Part shown: in pieces, positions 1-9,797 of the stretch
Numbering within the stretch: position 1 is the stretch's first letter
Layout: each line of letters starts with the position of its first letter
Assembly: GCA_016743235.1 (NCBI GenBank)
Contig: VRZD01000007.1
Coordinates: forward strand, 1-64,000
Reading direction: 5' to 3'
Source: Pantanalinema sp. GBBB05
Lineage (GTDB): Bacteria; Cyanobacteriota; Cyanobacteriia; Leptolyngbyales; Leptolyngbyaceae
Length of the DNA: 64,000 bases
Notes under the pieces: model-generated
The model's database searches: none
What the model was told of the DNA's origin: nothing
Seen by the model: only the letters and a program-made list of their open reading frames with translations
Made by a program: the position numbers and the translations under genes

Positions 1-2
1 TC

Positions 3-1913
3 GCAGGCACTTACCGAGGTGCCTCGGTCCGACGGGTGTTGCCTGTAGCCGTGAGTGCCGGGCTGAACGCGTTGAGTGCGGCGATGGGAGTGTCATTGTT
101 TGTGACGCTGTTGGCGGGGTTCAATGCCTGGCTACATCAGTATAGTGGTCAAGTGGATCTGGTGGTGTGTACGCCGGTGGTGGGTCGGCAGCGGCGGGAG
201 ACGCGGGGGTTGCTGGGGTATTTCAATCATGTGGTGGCGTTGCGCAATGACTTATCGGGCAATCCGAGGTTTCGGGAGCTAGTGGAGCGAGTGGGGCACC
301 GGTTTGTGGAGGCATCGAGCTATCAGGAGGTGCCGTTGCAGTGGGTAGCGGAGTTACCGAGCTTAGTGCGTGTGCCGTTGAGCCGGGCGATGTTTGTGTT
401 GCAAAATACGGCGATGCCGGTGCTGCAGTTAGATGGGGTAACGGTGAGTTCCGAGTTTGTGGAGGGTGAGATTGCCAATTTTGATTTGTCGTTGTCTGTG
501 GCTGAGCACGACGGGCAACTGACGGCTGTATTGCAATACAAAACTGATTTGTTCAATGCCGATCGCATGCATCAGATGTTGGCACAGTTCCAGCTTTTAT
601 TAGAATCTATAACTACTAATGCTGAACTCAAACTCTCCGAATTGCCGCAAGTACCAGCACTCTCTCGGTGCTCGGTTCATCCTATGCCACCTAAGTTGGT
701 ATTAGGAGGAGCTAACTACGTTGCTCCCCGAAATGAATTGGAATGCCAAATGGTGCAAATCTGGCAGCGCCTATTGGATGTTCCGTCGATCGGAGTACAG
801 GATAATTTCTTTGAGCTAGGTGGACATTCCCTGCTAGCCGTAAAACTATTTACCGAAATTGACACCACGTTTGGTAAACAGCTACCCCTGAGCACACTAA
901 TAGTTGCCCCAACGATCGCCAAGCTTGCTGAGATTTTAGCCGCTTCTAGTTCGCCTCTGCTCCGTGATACGATCGTCGAACTCCGAGCCGGGCAGGGACG
1001 ACAGTCCTTATTTATGCTGCATGACGGTGATGGAGAAACGTTACTCTACCGACCTCTGGCAAACTGTTTAGATCCAGCGATCTCAGTCTATGGCGTTCAC
1101 CCTTACGCCTGTGTACATCATCCGATTCGTCATACTCGGATTAAGGATATGGTGAATTATTACATTGACCAGATTCGCCAGGTGCAACCGCAGGGACCCT
1201 ATTTCTTGGCTGGGCTGTGTGCTGGAGGGGTATTGGCATTTGAGATTGCCCGACAGTTGCAAATTCAAGGTCAATCAATTGGCATGGTCGCGGTTATTGA
1301 TGCGGCTGATGTGGCAGCTGAGAAGCGAATTGGATACATGGCTGAACAGCGCTTGAATAGTTTCCTGCAAGCGTTTAGTAGACAGGAACAGCTGAAGATA
1401 CACGATCGAGTCTGGCTAATTGCTAATCAAATTCGCAGGAAAGTGACTAATTTATTAGTTTACGAACTCCAACGACGCCTTAGAACCTTGGGCGATCGCG
1501 CTAAGCTAAGAGCTTTCAGATATTGTTTAGATCGAAGCTTACCGATGCCTCAGATCCTGCAGCAGATTCCAGTTCGGACTATTTTGATCTGGGCACAGCA
1601 AGAATATGTTCCAGAGACACGATTGGATGGAGACGTGCTACTATTTCGTGCTACTGCAGCAAGTCCTCTATTTGATGGCACATCGATCGATGATACCCCT
1701 TATACAGAACAGTTCAGTGATCCCTTATTGGGCTGGGGTAAGCGAGTGACGATGAAAGTGCAAGCCTATGACATTCCGGGTGGTCATTCCAGTATGCTTC
1801 AGCAACCCCATGTACAGCATATGGCTGATAGGATTCAGGCTCATATCAATCAGTTTGCGGCAGATGATCTGCGGAAACAGGTAGAGCAGCAATTAACTCA
1901 ACATACCGGTTAG
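3..1913 (+). CDS. Nonribosomal peptide synthetase, C-terminal part (C-PCP-TE), 5' truncated by window
   Basis: The reading frame is open back to base 3, so the gene starts before the window; the GTG at 36 is internal. In order it encodes the C-terminal half of a condensation domain (roughly codons 1-200 from base 36), a carrier domain with phosphopantetheine motif DNFFELGGHSLLAVK (Ser near base 830), and an alpha/beta-hydrolase thioesterase. No adenylation domain lies between condensation and carrier, so this terminal module would be loaded in trans or acts only in condensation and release. The thioesterase nucleophile elbow reads GLCAGG, with Cys (codon 1218-1220) where Ser is usual; a candidate catalytic His lies in GGHSSML near the C-terminus. 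A glycosyltransferase follows 64 nt downstream on the same strand, so a glycosylated product is possible. Bases before about 590 use strongly G-ending codons, unlike the rest. Family call is firm; product unknown. Confidence 0.9.
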   Translation, partial: AGTYRGASVRRVLPVAVSAGLNALSAAMGVSLFVTLLAGFNAWLHQYSGQVDLVVCTPVVGRQRRETRGLLGYFNHVVALRNDLSGNPRFRELVERVGHRFVEASSYQEVPLQWVAELPSLVRVPLSRAMFVLQNTAMPVLQLDGVTVSSEFVEGEIANFDLSLSVAEHDGQLTAVLQYKTDLFNADRMHQMLAQFQLLLESITTNAELKLSELPQVPALSRCSVHPMPPKLVLGGANYVAPRNELECQMVQIWQRLLDVPSIGVQDNFFELGGHSLLAVKLFTEIDTTFGKQLPLSTLIVAPTIAKLAEILAASSSPLLRDTIVELRAGQGRQSLFMLHDGDGETLLYRPLANCLDPAISVYGVHPYACVHHPIRHTRIKDMVNYYIDQIRQVQPQGPYFLAGLCAGGVLAFEIARQLQIQGQSIGMVAVIDAADVAAEKRIGYMAEQRLNSFLQAFSRQEQLKIHDRVWLIANQIRRKVTNLLVYELQRRLRTLGDRAKLRAFRYCLDRSLPMPQILQQIPVRTILIWAQQEYVPETRLDGDVLLFRATAASPLFDGTSIDDTPYTEQFSDPLLGWGKRVTMKVQAYDIPGGHSSMLQQPHVQHMADRIQAHINQFAADDLRKQVEQQLTQHTG

Positions 1914-1977
1914 CAGAGCGCTCTTGGCCATTGCCAATTGTTTGGATTCAGTCCTCAATAGCTCATTGTAATTAACT

Positions 1978-3009
1978 ATGATTGCTGACACTCAGGTGGA
2001 TGATTCAGTCCCTTTACTAGTCGCGATCGTCAACTACCGCACCGCCGATTTAACTATTCAATGCCTGCGATCGCTCGTCAGTGAAGTCCCTACCTTGCCC
2101 GGAATGCAAGTAGTGGTGGTTGATAATGCCTCGGGAGATGGCTCCGTCGAAAAGATTGCCCATGTGATCGCCACTGAAGGCTGGGGAAGTTGGGCTGCTC
2201 TATTGCCATCTGCTATAAATGGCGGGTTTGCTTACGGAAATAATATGGCGATTCGTCCAGTCCTTCAGTCTGCTAATCCGCCGCCCTATTTCATGTTGCT
2301 TAATCCCGATACTGAGGTGCGTCCTCACGCACTGAAAACGATGATTGATTTTATGGAGGAGCATCCAGATGTTGGTATTGTTGGCAGTGGGATTGAAGAA
2401 GCTAATGGGATACTCTGGCCATTCACATTTCGGTTTCCTTCACTCTTCAGTGAGCTGGATAACGCACTGCGGCTTGGTATTGTGTCCCAACTTCTGGCGA
2501 AATGGGTGATTGCTCAGGAAATGACCAATGAAGCTCAATCTGTAGATTGGCTACCTGGGGCGAGCATGATGATCCGCCGTGAAGTTTTTGCCGCCGTTGG
2601 CTTGATGGATGAAGCATACTTTTTATATTACGAAGAAACAGACTTTTGTTTGCAAGCTAAACGAGCGGGCTGGTCGTGTTGGTATCTACCTCAAAGTCGA
2701 GTGATGCATATCTCCGGACAGAGTACAGGTGTGACTGGCAATCATAGTTTGCCTAAACGTCAACCAAAGTACTTATTTGATTCTAGACGACGTTACTTTG
2801 TCAAAAACCACGGTTGGCTTTATGCAGCTCTATGTGACAGTATTTGGCTCCATGGCTTTGCTGCCTGGAGAATTCGGCGCCTCATTCAACGCAAACCAGA
2901 TTTAGATCCTCCCTATCTGTTGTTAGATTTTTGCCAAAATAGCATTTTCTGGCTACCAGTGATGAAATTTCTGGCGTTATGGAACTCAGAATCTAGAGTG
3001 CAACTATGA
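1978..3009 (+). CDS. Family 2 glycosyltransferase (rhamnosyltransferase/WbbL-like)
   Basis: This 343-residue protein shows a GT-A fold glycosyltransferase layout. The N-terminal strand VAIVNYRTADLTIQCLRSL and the segment VVVVDNASGDGS form the nucleotide-sugar pocket. NGGFAYGNNMAIR follows, then the metal-binding LNPDTEV (DXD-like), and the acceptor-side segments VDWLPGASMMIRREVF and YYEETDFCLQAKRAGW with the presumed catalytic acidic residues. The C-terminal 80 residues are basic and aromatic-rich, consistent with membrane association. Such enzymes transfer rhamnose or similar sugars onto lipids, polysaccharides or natural products. Its position just behind the peptide synthetase end, same strand, suggests it decorates that product, but a cell-surface polysaccharide role is equally possible. 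ATG start at 1978; no strong Shine-Dalgarno seen. Confidence 0.85.
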   Translation: MIADTQVDDSVPLLVAIVNYRTADLTIQCLRSLVSEVPTLPGMQVVVVDNASGDGSVEKIAHVIATEGWGSWAALLPSAINGGFAYGNNMAIRPVLQSANPPPYFMLLNPDTEVRPHALKTMIDFMEEHPDVGIVGSGIEEANGILWPFTFRFPSLFSELDNALRLGIVSQLLAKWVIAQEMTNEAQSVDWLPGASMMIRREVFAAVGLMDEAYFLYYEETDFCLQAKRAGWSCWYLPQSRVMHISGQSTGVTGNHSLPKRQPKYLFDSRRRYFVKNHGWLYAALCDSIWLHGFAAWRIRRLIQRKPDLDPPYLLLDFCQNSIFWLPVMKFLALWNSESRVQL

Positions 3010-3082
3010 AATTTGCATGATCAACAATCAGCATGTAATTTATTGCCCTAACATAATGCATTTTTGATTCATTGCTAACAAA

Positions 3083-3113
3083 TAATCTCCTTCCCGAATT
3101 GAAAAGGAGATTA
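3083..3113. terminator. Bidirectional terminator between glycosyltransferase and RTX gene
   Basis: Perfect 10-bp inverted repeat, TAATCTCCTT (3083-3092) and AAGGAGATTA (3104-3113), with an 11-nt loop, lying between two convergent genes. T-rich sequence follows on both strands, though neither side has a long uninterrupted T run. Confidence 0.6.
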
Positions 3114-3138
3114 AGTTTGTGGTGATTCAGTGATGAGA

Positions 3139-5124
3139 CTAAGCTTCAATCACAAAATCAGCTGCCGAGAGGAGGAGATCCCCTGGGGTACTAATTGTGG
3201 CAAATTGACCGCCATCCGTACCAAAGCCAGCCGTTGAACCGTTGGCATTAAAGAACAAGCGGTTCGTCGTAGCACTGTAAACAATCTGGGCTGTGCTATT
3301 ATCTGCGTCAGCATCAGAACCGACAACGGCGAAATCGGCAGCGTTACTGAAGCCATTCCCCACGCTACTCAGTAAACCAAATACTGAGCGATCGAGAATA
3401 ATTTTATCGATCCCTTGCTCAAAGTTTTCGATCGTATCCACGCCATTGACAGCAGAGGTGTTATCAAAGACAAAGGTATCACTGCCTGTACCACCATTGA
3501 GAACGTCGTTACCGGTTCCACCAAGTAGGCGATCGTTGCCAGTGCCACCACTTAATAGGTCATTACCAGCCCCACCTAATAAGGTGTCATTACCAGCTTG
3601 ACCATTGAGCGTGTTGTTAAAGCTATTTCCAGTCACGAAGTTGTTCAGTTCGTTGCCACTGCCTGTAACAACGATGCTACTTTCACGTAGAATCAGGTTT
3701 TCCAGATTAGCTCCTAATATGAAATTGTTGCTAGAAGTGATGACGCTATCAATGCCACCATTCACATCTTCAACAATGACATCATCAATCCGGACCTCTT
3801 GGTAAACATCATCTCCTGTTCCCCCGAGCATCGTGTCTGTACCAAAGGTACTAATAAAGAGGTCATTACCAGCTCCTCCTTCCATCCGGTTGTTACCATC
3901 AAATCCATTGAGGGTATCATTGCCACTACCGCCAATCATTGTGTCATTGCCAGTTCCTCCAAACAAAGAATCATTTCCAAGACCACCATCTAACGTATCA
4001 TTGCCAGCCCCACCAATGAGCTTGTCATTACCGGCTGCACCGCTTAAGTTGCTGCTCACTAATGCATTCGCATTCAGCCTGTTATCCAACTCATTTCCGG
4101 TTCCTCCAGTTGCAGAGCCTTCTAAGGTAAGATTCTCAAAATTGGCACCTAGAGTGAAGTTAATGCTCGATCGCACATTATCATTACCGGCATTAGCGGC
4201 TTCGGTAATGACATCATTGACACTGTCTACAGCATAAATATCATCCCCTAAGCCCCCTAGCATCGTATCATTACCAGTTCCGCCATCCAGGACATCAACA
4301 TCAGAACCACCCAATAGGCTATCATTGCCGGAGCCACCTTCGAGTTCATTAAAACTGTCAGCACCAGCAACGTTACTGCCACCAATTAAGGTGTCGTTTC
4401 CAGAGCCGCCAATCAGGGTGTCAAACCCAGAACCACCATCGAGTAGATCATTACTGAAGCTACCATCCAGGGTGTCATTGCCAGCCCCACCGATTAACGT
4501 GTCATTCCCGGAACCACCGTTTAAGGAGTCATTGTCAGAGCCACCGTTAAGGGAGTCGCTGCCAATTCCGCCGAGGAGGGTGTCATTTCCTAACCCACCG
4601 TTGAGGGTATCGTTTCCAGATTGACCATCTAAAAAGTTGTTACCATTGTTGCCAAGAATTTCATTATTTAAGGAGTTGCCTGTACCATTAATGTTGGCGC
4701 TACCAGTCAGATCCAAATCTTCCAGATTATCACCTAGCGTGAAACTGATGGATGACTGAACGATGTCTCTACCCCCGTTGACTCCTTCAATAACGCGATC
4801 ACCGGTGTTATCCACAATATAGAAATCATCACCAGCACCGCCATCCATCAAGTCGGCTCCCGTGCCACCATCTAGCAAATCATTGCCATCTCCGCCCAAT
4901 AGCACATCATTATCTGCTCCACCACTGAGGAAGTCGCTATCCGCACCACCATCCAGGGTGTCATTCCCGATGCCACCAATCAGGGTATCGAAGCCAATGT
5001 TACCGATCAGCAGCTCAAGTCCATTGCCTCCATCAACCCGGTCATTCCCAGCCAACGCATCGATCGTGTCGTTACCAGATCCTCCGAGAATTGAGTCATT
5101 GTTAGTTGTAGGAAAGCTAGCCAT
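3139..5124 (-). CDS. RTX-type calcium-binding repeat protein
   Basis: A 661-residue protein built of glycine-aspartate nonapeptides (GGxGNDTL type) that bind calcium in a parallel beta-roll. Three interruptions of about 60 residues share the pattern D-x-Y-x-V/E...SS-x-x-FxLG-x-N-x-E(D/N)L-x-L...GN-x-LNN, typical of linker units in long cyanobacterial RTX proteins. The C-terminal 110 residues (DTFVFDN...[13 protein letters not shown]...SAADF) resemble type I secretion targeting ends; no N-terminal signal peptide is visible. I chose the ATG at 5124 rather than the upstream one at 5214 because AAGGA lies about 9 nt before it and the protein then starts [15 protein letters not shown]. Probably secreted through an ABC exporter not in this window, as a surface or extracellular protein; enzymatic activity is not evident. 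Confidence 0.85.
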   Translation of the reverse strand: MASFPTTNNDSILGGSGNDTIDALAGNDRVDGGNGLELLIGNIGFDTLIGGIGNDTLDGGADSDFLSGGADNDVLLGGDGNDLLDGGTGADLMDGGAGDDFYIVDNTGDRVIEGVNGGRDIVQSSISFTLGDNLEDLDLTGSANINGTGNSLNNEILGNNGNNFLDGQSGNDTLNGGLGNDTLLGGIGSDSLNGGSDNDSLNGGSGNDTLIGGAGNDTLDGSFSNDLLDGGSGFDTLIGGSGNDTLIGGSNVAGADSFNELEGGSGNDSLLGGSDVDVLDGGTGNDTMLGGLGDDIYAVDSVNDVITEAANAGNDNVRSSINFTLGANFENLTLEGSATGGTGNELDNRLNANALVSSNLSGAAGNDKLIGGAGNDTLDGGLGNDSLFGGTGNDTMIGGSGNDTLNGFDGNNRMEGGAGNDLFISTFGTDTMLGGTGDDVYQEVRIDDVIVEDVNGGIDSVITSSNNFILGANLENLILRESSIVVTGSGNELNNFVTGNSFNNTLNGQAGNDTLLGGAGNDLLSGGTGNDRLLGGTGNDVLNGGTGSDTFVFDNTSAVNGVDTIENFEQGIDKIILDRSVFGLLSSVGNGFSNAADFAVVGSDADADNSTAQIVYSATTNRLFFNANGSTAGFGTDGGQFATISTPGDLLLSAADFVIEA

Positions 5125-5637
5125 CTTGTTGTTCCTTGAGATTGCGTGTGTACGGAATAGAGTTGTCAGTGACCCATTACTAAGGTGTGTTTGTAAGGGT
5201 TGATTGCCTGACATCCATGTACATGTCTGATCGCAAGGAACTCATGCAGATTTTTGCTCATCCGATCGCGTGACCCGATCGGGTGAAAGTCAACATTGCA
5301 TATTGAACCAAGTTGACCATGTAATTACTTGAGGCTGAAACGAACTACTTGGCATAATCGTTTTACTTTGGTTGGCAACAGTTCAACCGGCTCCATGCAA
5401 ATTTCATTTTTTGGAAATAGAAAATTAGGATGATTTGATCATGAAATCAGGAGATGAATCATACGATCGGGTGAGCCAGCAGAATGAAGTAGCCCTCATT
5501 CCCTTCGGCTTATTCTAAAATCTGCTTAAGAAATTTTGTCTGAGCTAGTGACTCGCTACATGTCCCGCTCAATTGTTTTCTTGTTGATTGTTGACCGTTC
5601 CTGATAATTTTCGATCCTTACCTCCGGAGAACCTTTT
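5125..5637. promoter_or_regulatory. Divergent intergenic region, 513 bp
   Basis: No convincing gene. It separates the divergent RTX and TPR genes, so it should hold both promoters. It contains a perfect 12-bp palindrome ACCCGATCGGGT (5273-5284), and its half GATCGGGTGA recurs near 5465. A good ribosome site (CCTCCGGAGAACC) precedes the TPR start at 5638. Confidence 0.4.
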
Positions 5638-7353
5638 ATGCGACAGCGCATGACCATCTTATTTAGCTTGATTGTTGTCATTAGTCTTGCTGTTAGTGTG
5701 CTAACGCATCAAGCCCAAGCCCAATCGTCGCAACCAGCAGACCATACAATGCACATGGCTCAGGTAGCCTCGCCTCAACCATCGGCTGATTCCCAGCCTC
5801 CATTATTTGAGAAATTAGGAAATCATCATCATCCCATTTCGACCAAGCACACTCTGGCACAACGTTATTTTGATCAGGGCTTGACGCTTTCCTACGGCTT
5901 TAACCATATGGCAGCCGCCCGATCGTTCAAAGCGGCAGCTCAACTCGATCCGCAGTGTGCCATGTGCTATTGGGGTGTTGCCTTAGTGCTGGGTCCGAAT
6001 ATTAATGCACCTATGGGAGAAGATGCTCTACCAGAAGCTCAACAGGCTCTGCAAAAAGCACAAGCATTGAGTCAATATGCCAGTGAGTCAGAGCGAGCTT
6101 ATATCCAAGCTTTAGCGACCCGCTATCCGCCGCAAGCTGTGGGCGATCGCAAACCGTTTGATCTTGCCTATGCTGATGCGATGCGCACAATTGCCAAACG
6201 CTATCCAGATGATCTGGATGCTGCAACCTTATTTGCCGAATCCCTAATGACGACCACACCTTGGGATTATTGGGAAGAGGACGGTACCCCGAAACCCGAA
6301 GGCAAAGAAATCATGACCGTCTTAGAATCTGTTTTGCAGCGTGACCCCAACCATGCTGGAGCTAATCACCTCTATATTCATGCAGTGGAAAAAGAACGCC
6401 CTGACTTAGGCGTACCCTCTGCCGATCGCTTGATGAAATTGGTTCCTAACTCTGGACACTTGGTGCATATGGCATCACACATCTATATTCGTGTGGGGCG
6501 CTACCATGATGCGGTGGTCTCGAACCAAGGTGGGATTGCGGCTGACAATCTTTATGTGACGCAATGTCATGCACAGGGCATTTATCCGCTCATGTATATG
6601 CCGCACAATCACCATTTTCTCTGGTTTGCGGCGCAGATGACTGGTCAAAGTAAATTGGCGCTGGAAGCGGCTAACAATACAGCTAAGGTAGACCCACAAT
6701 TCCTTCGTCACCCAGCTTTAGCAGGAACGGTACAGCACTTCCATACTATTCCCATGTTTACTGCTGCCCGATTTGGGCAATGGCAGCAAATTCTGACAAT
6801 AGCCGCACCCGAACCAGATCTGAAGTATCCGACAGGCGTATGGCACTATGTGCGGGGAATGGCATTCTTAGCCCAGCATCAGCCTGAACAGGCAGAACAA
6901 GAACTCCAGCAGTTGCAACTGTTGGCAACAGAGGCTGACTTGAAAAAACTGAAAATTGGAGAAAATAACTCTGTCACCAGCATCCTGTCGATCGCAGCGA
7001 ACGTATTAGCAGGCGAAATTGCCTCCTACAAAGGTAACCATGACCAAGCGATCGCGGCACTCAATACGGCGGTTCAATTGGAAGACGATTTAATTTATAC
7101 AGAACCCGCAGACTGGTATCTGCCGACCCGGCAATCATTAGGCGCAATTTTGTTAAAGGCAGGACGGGCGAGTGAAGCAGAGCAAGTGTATCGGGATGAA
7201 CTCAAGATTTATCCCAACAATGGTTGGTCACTGTTAGGGCTAACCCAAAGCCTCCAAGCTCAGAACAAGATGAAAGAGGCTAAAGTGACTCAGAAACAAT
7301 TTCAGCATGCCTGGAAATATGCTGATGTGAAGCTAACGGCTTCGCGGTTTTAA
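5638..7353 (+). CDS. Exported tetratricopeptide-repeat protein
   Basis: 571 residues with a clear Sec signal peptide (MRQRMTILFSLIVVISLAVS, cleavage probably after the AQAQ region near residue 29). The mature part contains TPR-like helices: YFDQGLTLSYGFNHMAAARSFKAAAQLDPQ near residues 80-105, further repeats around 370-420, and a last set near 455-560. A Cys-x2-Cys pair (CAMCYWG) and many histidines (HHHP, HMASHIY, MPHNHHFLWF) could bind metal, but there is no CxxCH haem motif. The family is a conserved bacterial TPR protein without a known reaction. It stands alone, followed by a hairpin terminator. Start supported by the strong ribosome site just upstream. Confidence 0.75.
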   Translation: MRQRMTILFSLIVVISLAVSVLTHQAQAQSSQPADHTMHMAQVASPQPSADSQPPLFEKLGNHHHPISTKHTLAQRYFDQGLTLSYGFNHMAAARSFKAAAQLDPQCAMCYWGVALVLGPNINAPMGEDALPEAQQALQKAQALSQYASESERAYIQALATRYPPQAVGDRKPFDLAYADAMRTIAKRYPDDLDAATLFAESLMTTTPWDYWEEDGTPKPEGKEIMTVLESVLQRDPNHAGANHLYIHAVEKERPDLGVPSADRLMKLVPNSGHLVHMASHIYIRVGRYHDAVVSNQGGIAADNLYVTQCHAQGIYPLMYMPHNHHFLWFAAQMTGQSKLALEAANNTAKVDPQFLRHPALAGTVQHFHTIPMFTAARFGQWQQILTIAAPEPDLKYPTGVWHYVRGMAFLAQHQPEQAEQELQQLQLLATEADLKKLKIGENNSVTSILSIAANVLAGEIASYKGNHDQAIAALNTAVQLEDDLIYTEPADWYLPTRQSLGAILLKAGRASEAEQVYRDELKIYPNNGWSLLGLTQSLQAQNKMKEAKVTQKQFQHAWKYADVKLTASRF

Positions 7354-7390
7354 GCCACGATCGTAGTGAGTTCACAATTTGGTTTGAGCA

Positions 7391-7429
7391 TCTGTAGAGG
7401 GGCGAGGCTAAATCTCTCTACAGACTTTT
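7391..7429 (+). terminator. Rho-independent terminator after TPR gene
   Basis: Stem TCTGTAGAG (7391-7399) pairs perfectly with CTCTACAGA (7416-7424) across a 16-nt loop and is followed by CTTTTC. Confidence 0.6.
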
Positions 7430-7518
7430 CTCACTGTTCTGCCAACAGGGTAGGGTGAACCTTGGCACAACGATCGCCTTTATGCAGAAGCGACAATAGT
7501 ACATAGTGGTTATTATAA

Positions 7519-7530
7519 CACTATATAGTG
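7519..7530. promoter_or_regulatory. Palindrome and ACTATAT repeats upstream of symporter operon
   Basis: Perfect palindrome CACTATATAGTG, 129-140 nt before the DUF485 start. Related ACTATAT units occur again at about 7560-7577. The stretch 7495-7580 is much more AT-rich than the neighbours. Possible operator or promoter elements; function is inferred only from position. Confidence 0.35.
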
Positions 7531-7658
7531 CTCAAGTTATTAATCAGGTGCTCTATAACTACTATATTACTATATTCCTAAAGGTTCATTAAGCAGATGA
7601 ATGAGGATGGTTATTTCTATCCTAAAATGATCAGAATTAAAATCATTCATCTAAATTC

Positions 7659-7973
7659 ATGAACGATCGTCGCATGCAGGCCGTCACTGACCTGGCAGCG
7701 GAGCGATGGCGGTTTTCGCTATGGCTGACTGTTGCCATGATGGTGATTTATTTTGGATTCATTTTGTTAATTGCCTATAACAAGCCCTTGTTGGGGACAT
7801 TGATTGCACCTGGTCTATCCCTGGGGATTGTGTTAGGAGCCTTTGTGATCATTGCTGCTTGGGTTCTGATTTATATCTACATCCGCTGGACTAATAACTA
7901 TTTCGACAGAAAAATTGCTAACATTCGCGCTGAACAAGACTTAAATAATGAAGACAACGTTGGGTCAGTTTAA
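7659..7973 (+). CDS. DUF485 inner-membrane protein, partner of symporter
   Basis: 104 residues with two transmembrane helices (about residues 21-45 and 52-79) and a charged C-terminal tail; matches the small DUF485 family usually encoded directly before acetate/solute symporters of the ActP type (as yjcH-actP in Escherichia coli). The last 26 nt overlap the start of the symporter gene, which implies translational coupling. The role of DUF485 is not established; it is presumably an accessory subunit or stability factor of the transporter. Confidence 0.85.
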   Translation: MNDRRMQAVTDLAAERWRFSLWLTVAMMVIYFGFILLIAYNKPLLGTLIAPGLSLGIVLGAFVIIAAWVLIYIYIRWTNNYFDRKIANIRAEQDLNNEDNVGSV

Positions 7974-9486
7974 TCCGATCGCTATTGTATTTTTCTTTGT
8001 CTTTATTGCTATCTCCTTAGGCATTACCTATTGGGCAGCTCGCAAGACTAAAAGTACATCCCATTTCTATACCGCTGGCGGCAATATCAGTGGATTTCAG
8101 AATGGCTTAGCTCTGGCAGGTGATTTCATGAGTGCTGCCAGTTTTTTAGGTATTGCTGGACTGGTGGCGTTGAATGGCTTTGATGGCTTGATTTACTCCA
8201 TTGGGTTTTTGGTCGGCTGGCCGATCGTCATGTTTCTGATTGCCGAACCCCTACGGAATCTCGGCACTTATACCTTTACCGATGTGGTGGCGTTTCGGTT
8301 AAACCAAAAGCCAGTACGGATTGCGGCAGCTCTGGGAACCTTGGCTGTAGTGAGTTTCTACTTAATCGCTCAGATGGTAGGTGCTGGTAACCTGATCAAA
8401 CTCCTATTTGGTTTGGACTATGAACTAGCCGTCATGATTGTCGGTGGTGTGATGCTATCCTATGTGATTTTTGGCGGGATGATTGCGACTACTTGGGTGC
8501 AAATCATCAAAGCCGTGCTGCTGCTAGGGGGAACAGTCATTCTAGCCATATGGGTCTTGTCTAACTTTGGGATGAATCCAGTCGCATTATTTGCGGCAGC
8601 AGCAGATAAGTATGGTGCGGGGGTGTTAGCTCCCGGTAAGCAAGTGTCTGATCCTTTAGATGCTGTGTCTTTGGGGCTATCGTTGATGTTGGGGACAGCA
8701 GGGCTACCCCATATCCTGATGCGCTTCTATACCGTTCCCAATGCTAAAGCGGCGCGCTCTTCTGTGATGTATGCCACTGTCCTGATTGGCTTTTTCTACC
8801 TACTCACGTTTATTCTGGGCTTTGGTGCCATGGTGTTGGTTGGCCAGGATGCTGTGAAGCAAATTGATCCTGGGGGGAATATGGCGGCTCCTATGCTGGC
8901 AGAAGTCTTGGGCGGTGATGTGTTTCTCGGATTTATTGCTGCCGTTTCTTTTGCCACAATTTTAGCTGTAGTAGCTGGTCTAACCTTGTCAGGAGCGGCA
9001 GCTCTCTCCCATGACCTATGGGTGAATGTGGTCCGTCATGGTCATGCGGATGAGACGGAGCAATTTAAAGTAGCGCGGGGGGCTACACTGCTCTTGGGGG
9101 TGTTGGCGATCGTCTTAGGAATCATCTTTAAAGGACAGAATGTGGCATATATGGTGGGCTTAGCGTTTGCGATCGCGGCAAGTGCTAATTTCCCAGCCCT
9201 ACTACTCGCTATGTTGTGGCGGCGGTTCACGACGATGGGTGCAGTGAGTAGCATGGTCGTTGGGACGCTATCCTCATTGCTGTTAATCTACTTGTCACCT
9301 ACGATTCAGGTCACCATTCTCAAACAGGCTTCCGCACCCTTCCCCTTAAAAAATCCTGGTCTAGTGTCGATTCCGTTGGCGTTTGCTGTCGGCATTATTG
9401 TTTCTTTGCTGAGCCAGGAGGACACTGCTGCCACTAAATTTGATCAGGCTGAACACCGAATTCACATGGGAGAGCTACTGGAATAG
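7948..9486 (+). CDS. Sodium:solute symporter, ActP (acetate permease) type
   Basis: 512 residues with about 13 hydrophobic segments, matching the sodium/solute symporter family. Typical segments are [35 protein letters not shown] (sodium-site region after TM1) and [20 protein letters not shown]; the last is well conserved in ActP. It probably imports acetate or another short monocarboxylate with sodium. The pair with DUF485 upstream supports the ActP subgroup over proline or pantothenate carriers. No acetyl-CoA synthetase gene is adjacent, so substrate is not fixed. The gene is co-transcribed with and overlaps the DUF485 gene. Confidence 0.85.
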   Translation: MKTTLGQFNPIAIVFFFVFIAISLGITYWAARKTKSTSHFYTAGGNISGFQNGLALAGDFMSAASFLGIAGLVALNGFDGLIYSIGFLVGWPIVMFLIAEPLRNLGTYTFTDVVAFRLNQKPVRIAAALGTLAVVSFYLIAQMVGAGNLIKLLFGLDYELAVMIVGGVMLSYVIFGGMIATTWVQIIKAVLLLGGTVILAIWVLSNFGMNPVALFAAAADKYGAGVLAPGKQVSDPLDAVSLGLSLMLGTAGLPHILMRFYTVPNAKAARSSVMYATVLIGFFYLLTFILGFGAMVLVGQDAVKQIDPGGNMAAPMLAEVLGGDVFLGFIAAVSFATILAVVAGLTLSGAAALSHDLWVNVVRHGHADETEQFKVARGATLLLGVLAIVLGIIFKGQNVAYMVGLAFAIAASANFPALLLAMLWRRFTTMGAVSSMVVGTLSSLLLIYLSPTIQVTILKQASAPFPLKNPGLVSIPLAFAVGIIVSLLSQEDTAATKFDQAEHRIHMGELLE

Positions 9487-9797
9487 CTTTTCAAGATGCT
9501 TCTCTGATGTCTAAATAACAATCAAGACTGACATTGCCACACAGCCGATCAAGATCCCGCTTGGTCGGCTTGTTTATGTCTGAATACACATTGCTTTATT
9601 GACCCACGTAGCTTGTGGGCTGCCGTTGCAGCAGGATTAACCAGTGAAATTTTTGCTGCCTTAATCTCGTCTTTGCATAATCCTCGATCGCTCACCGTGT
9701 AACTGCTTAGATAGGAATTTTTTCGAGTCGCCCCAAACGATTGATAGTGCGGCAAAGAAATCGCTGACAACCAACATCTACGAACGGAGAGAATACG
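9487..9797. other. Intergenic region, 311 bp
   Basis: No supported gene between the symporter and the second RTX gene. The only notable element is the likely ribosome site ACGGAGAG about 8 nt before the ATG at 9798. Confidence 0.4.

Noticed and set aside
3293..5203. Several proline/serine-rich open frames on the plus strand over the first RTX gene
   Set aside because: These are antisense shadows of Gly-Asp repeats, which give SLPAPP-type peptides.
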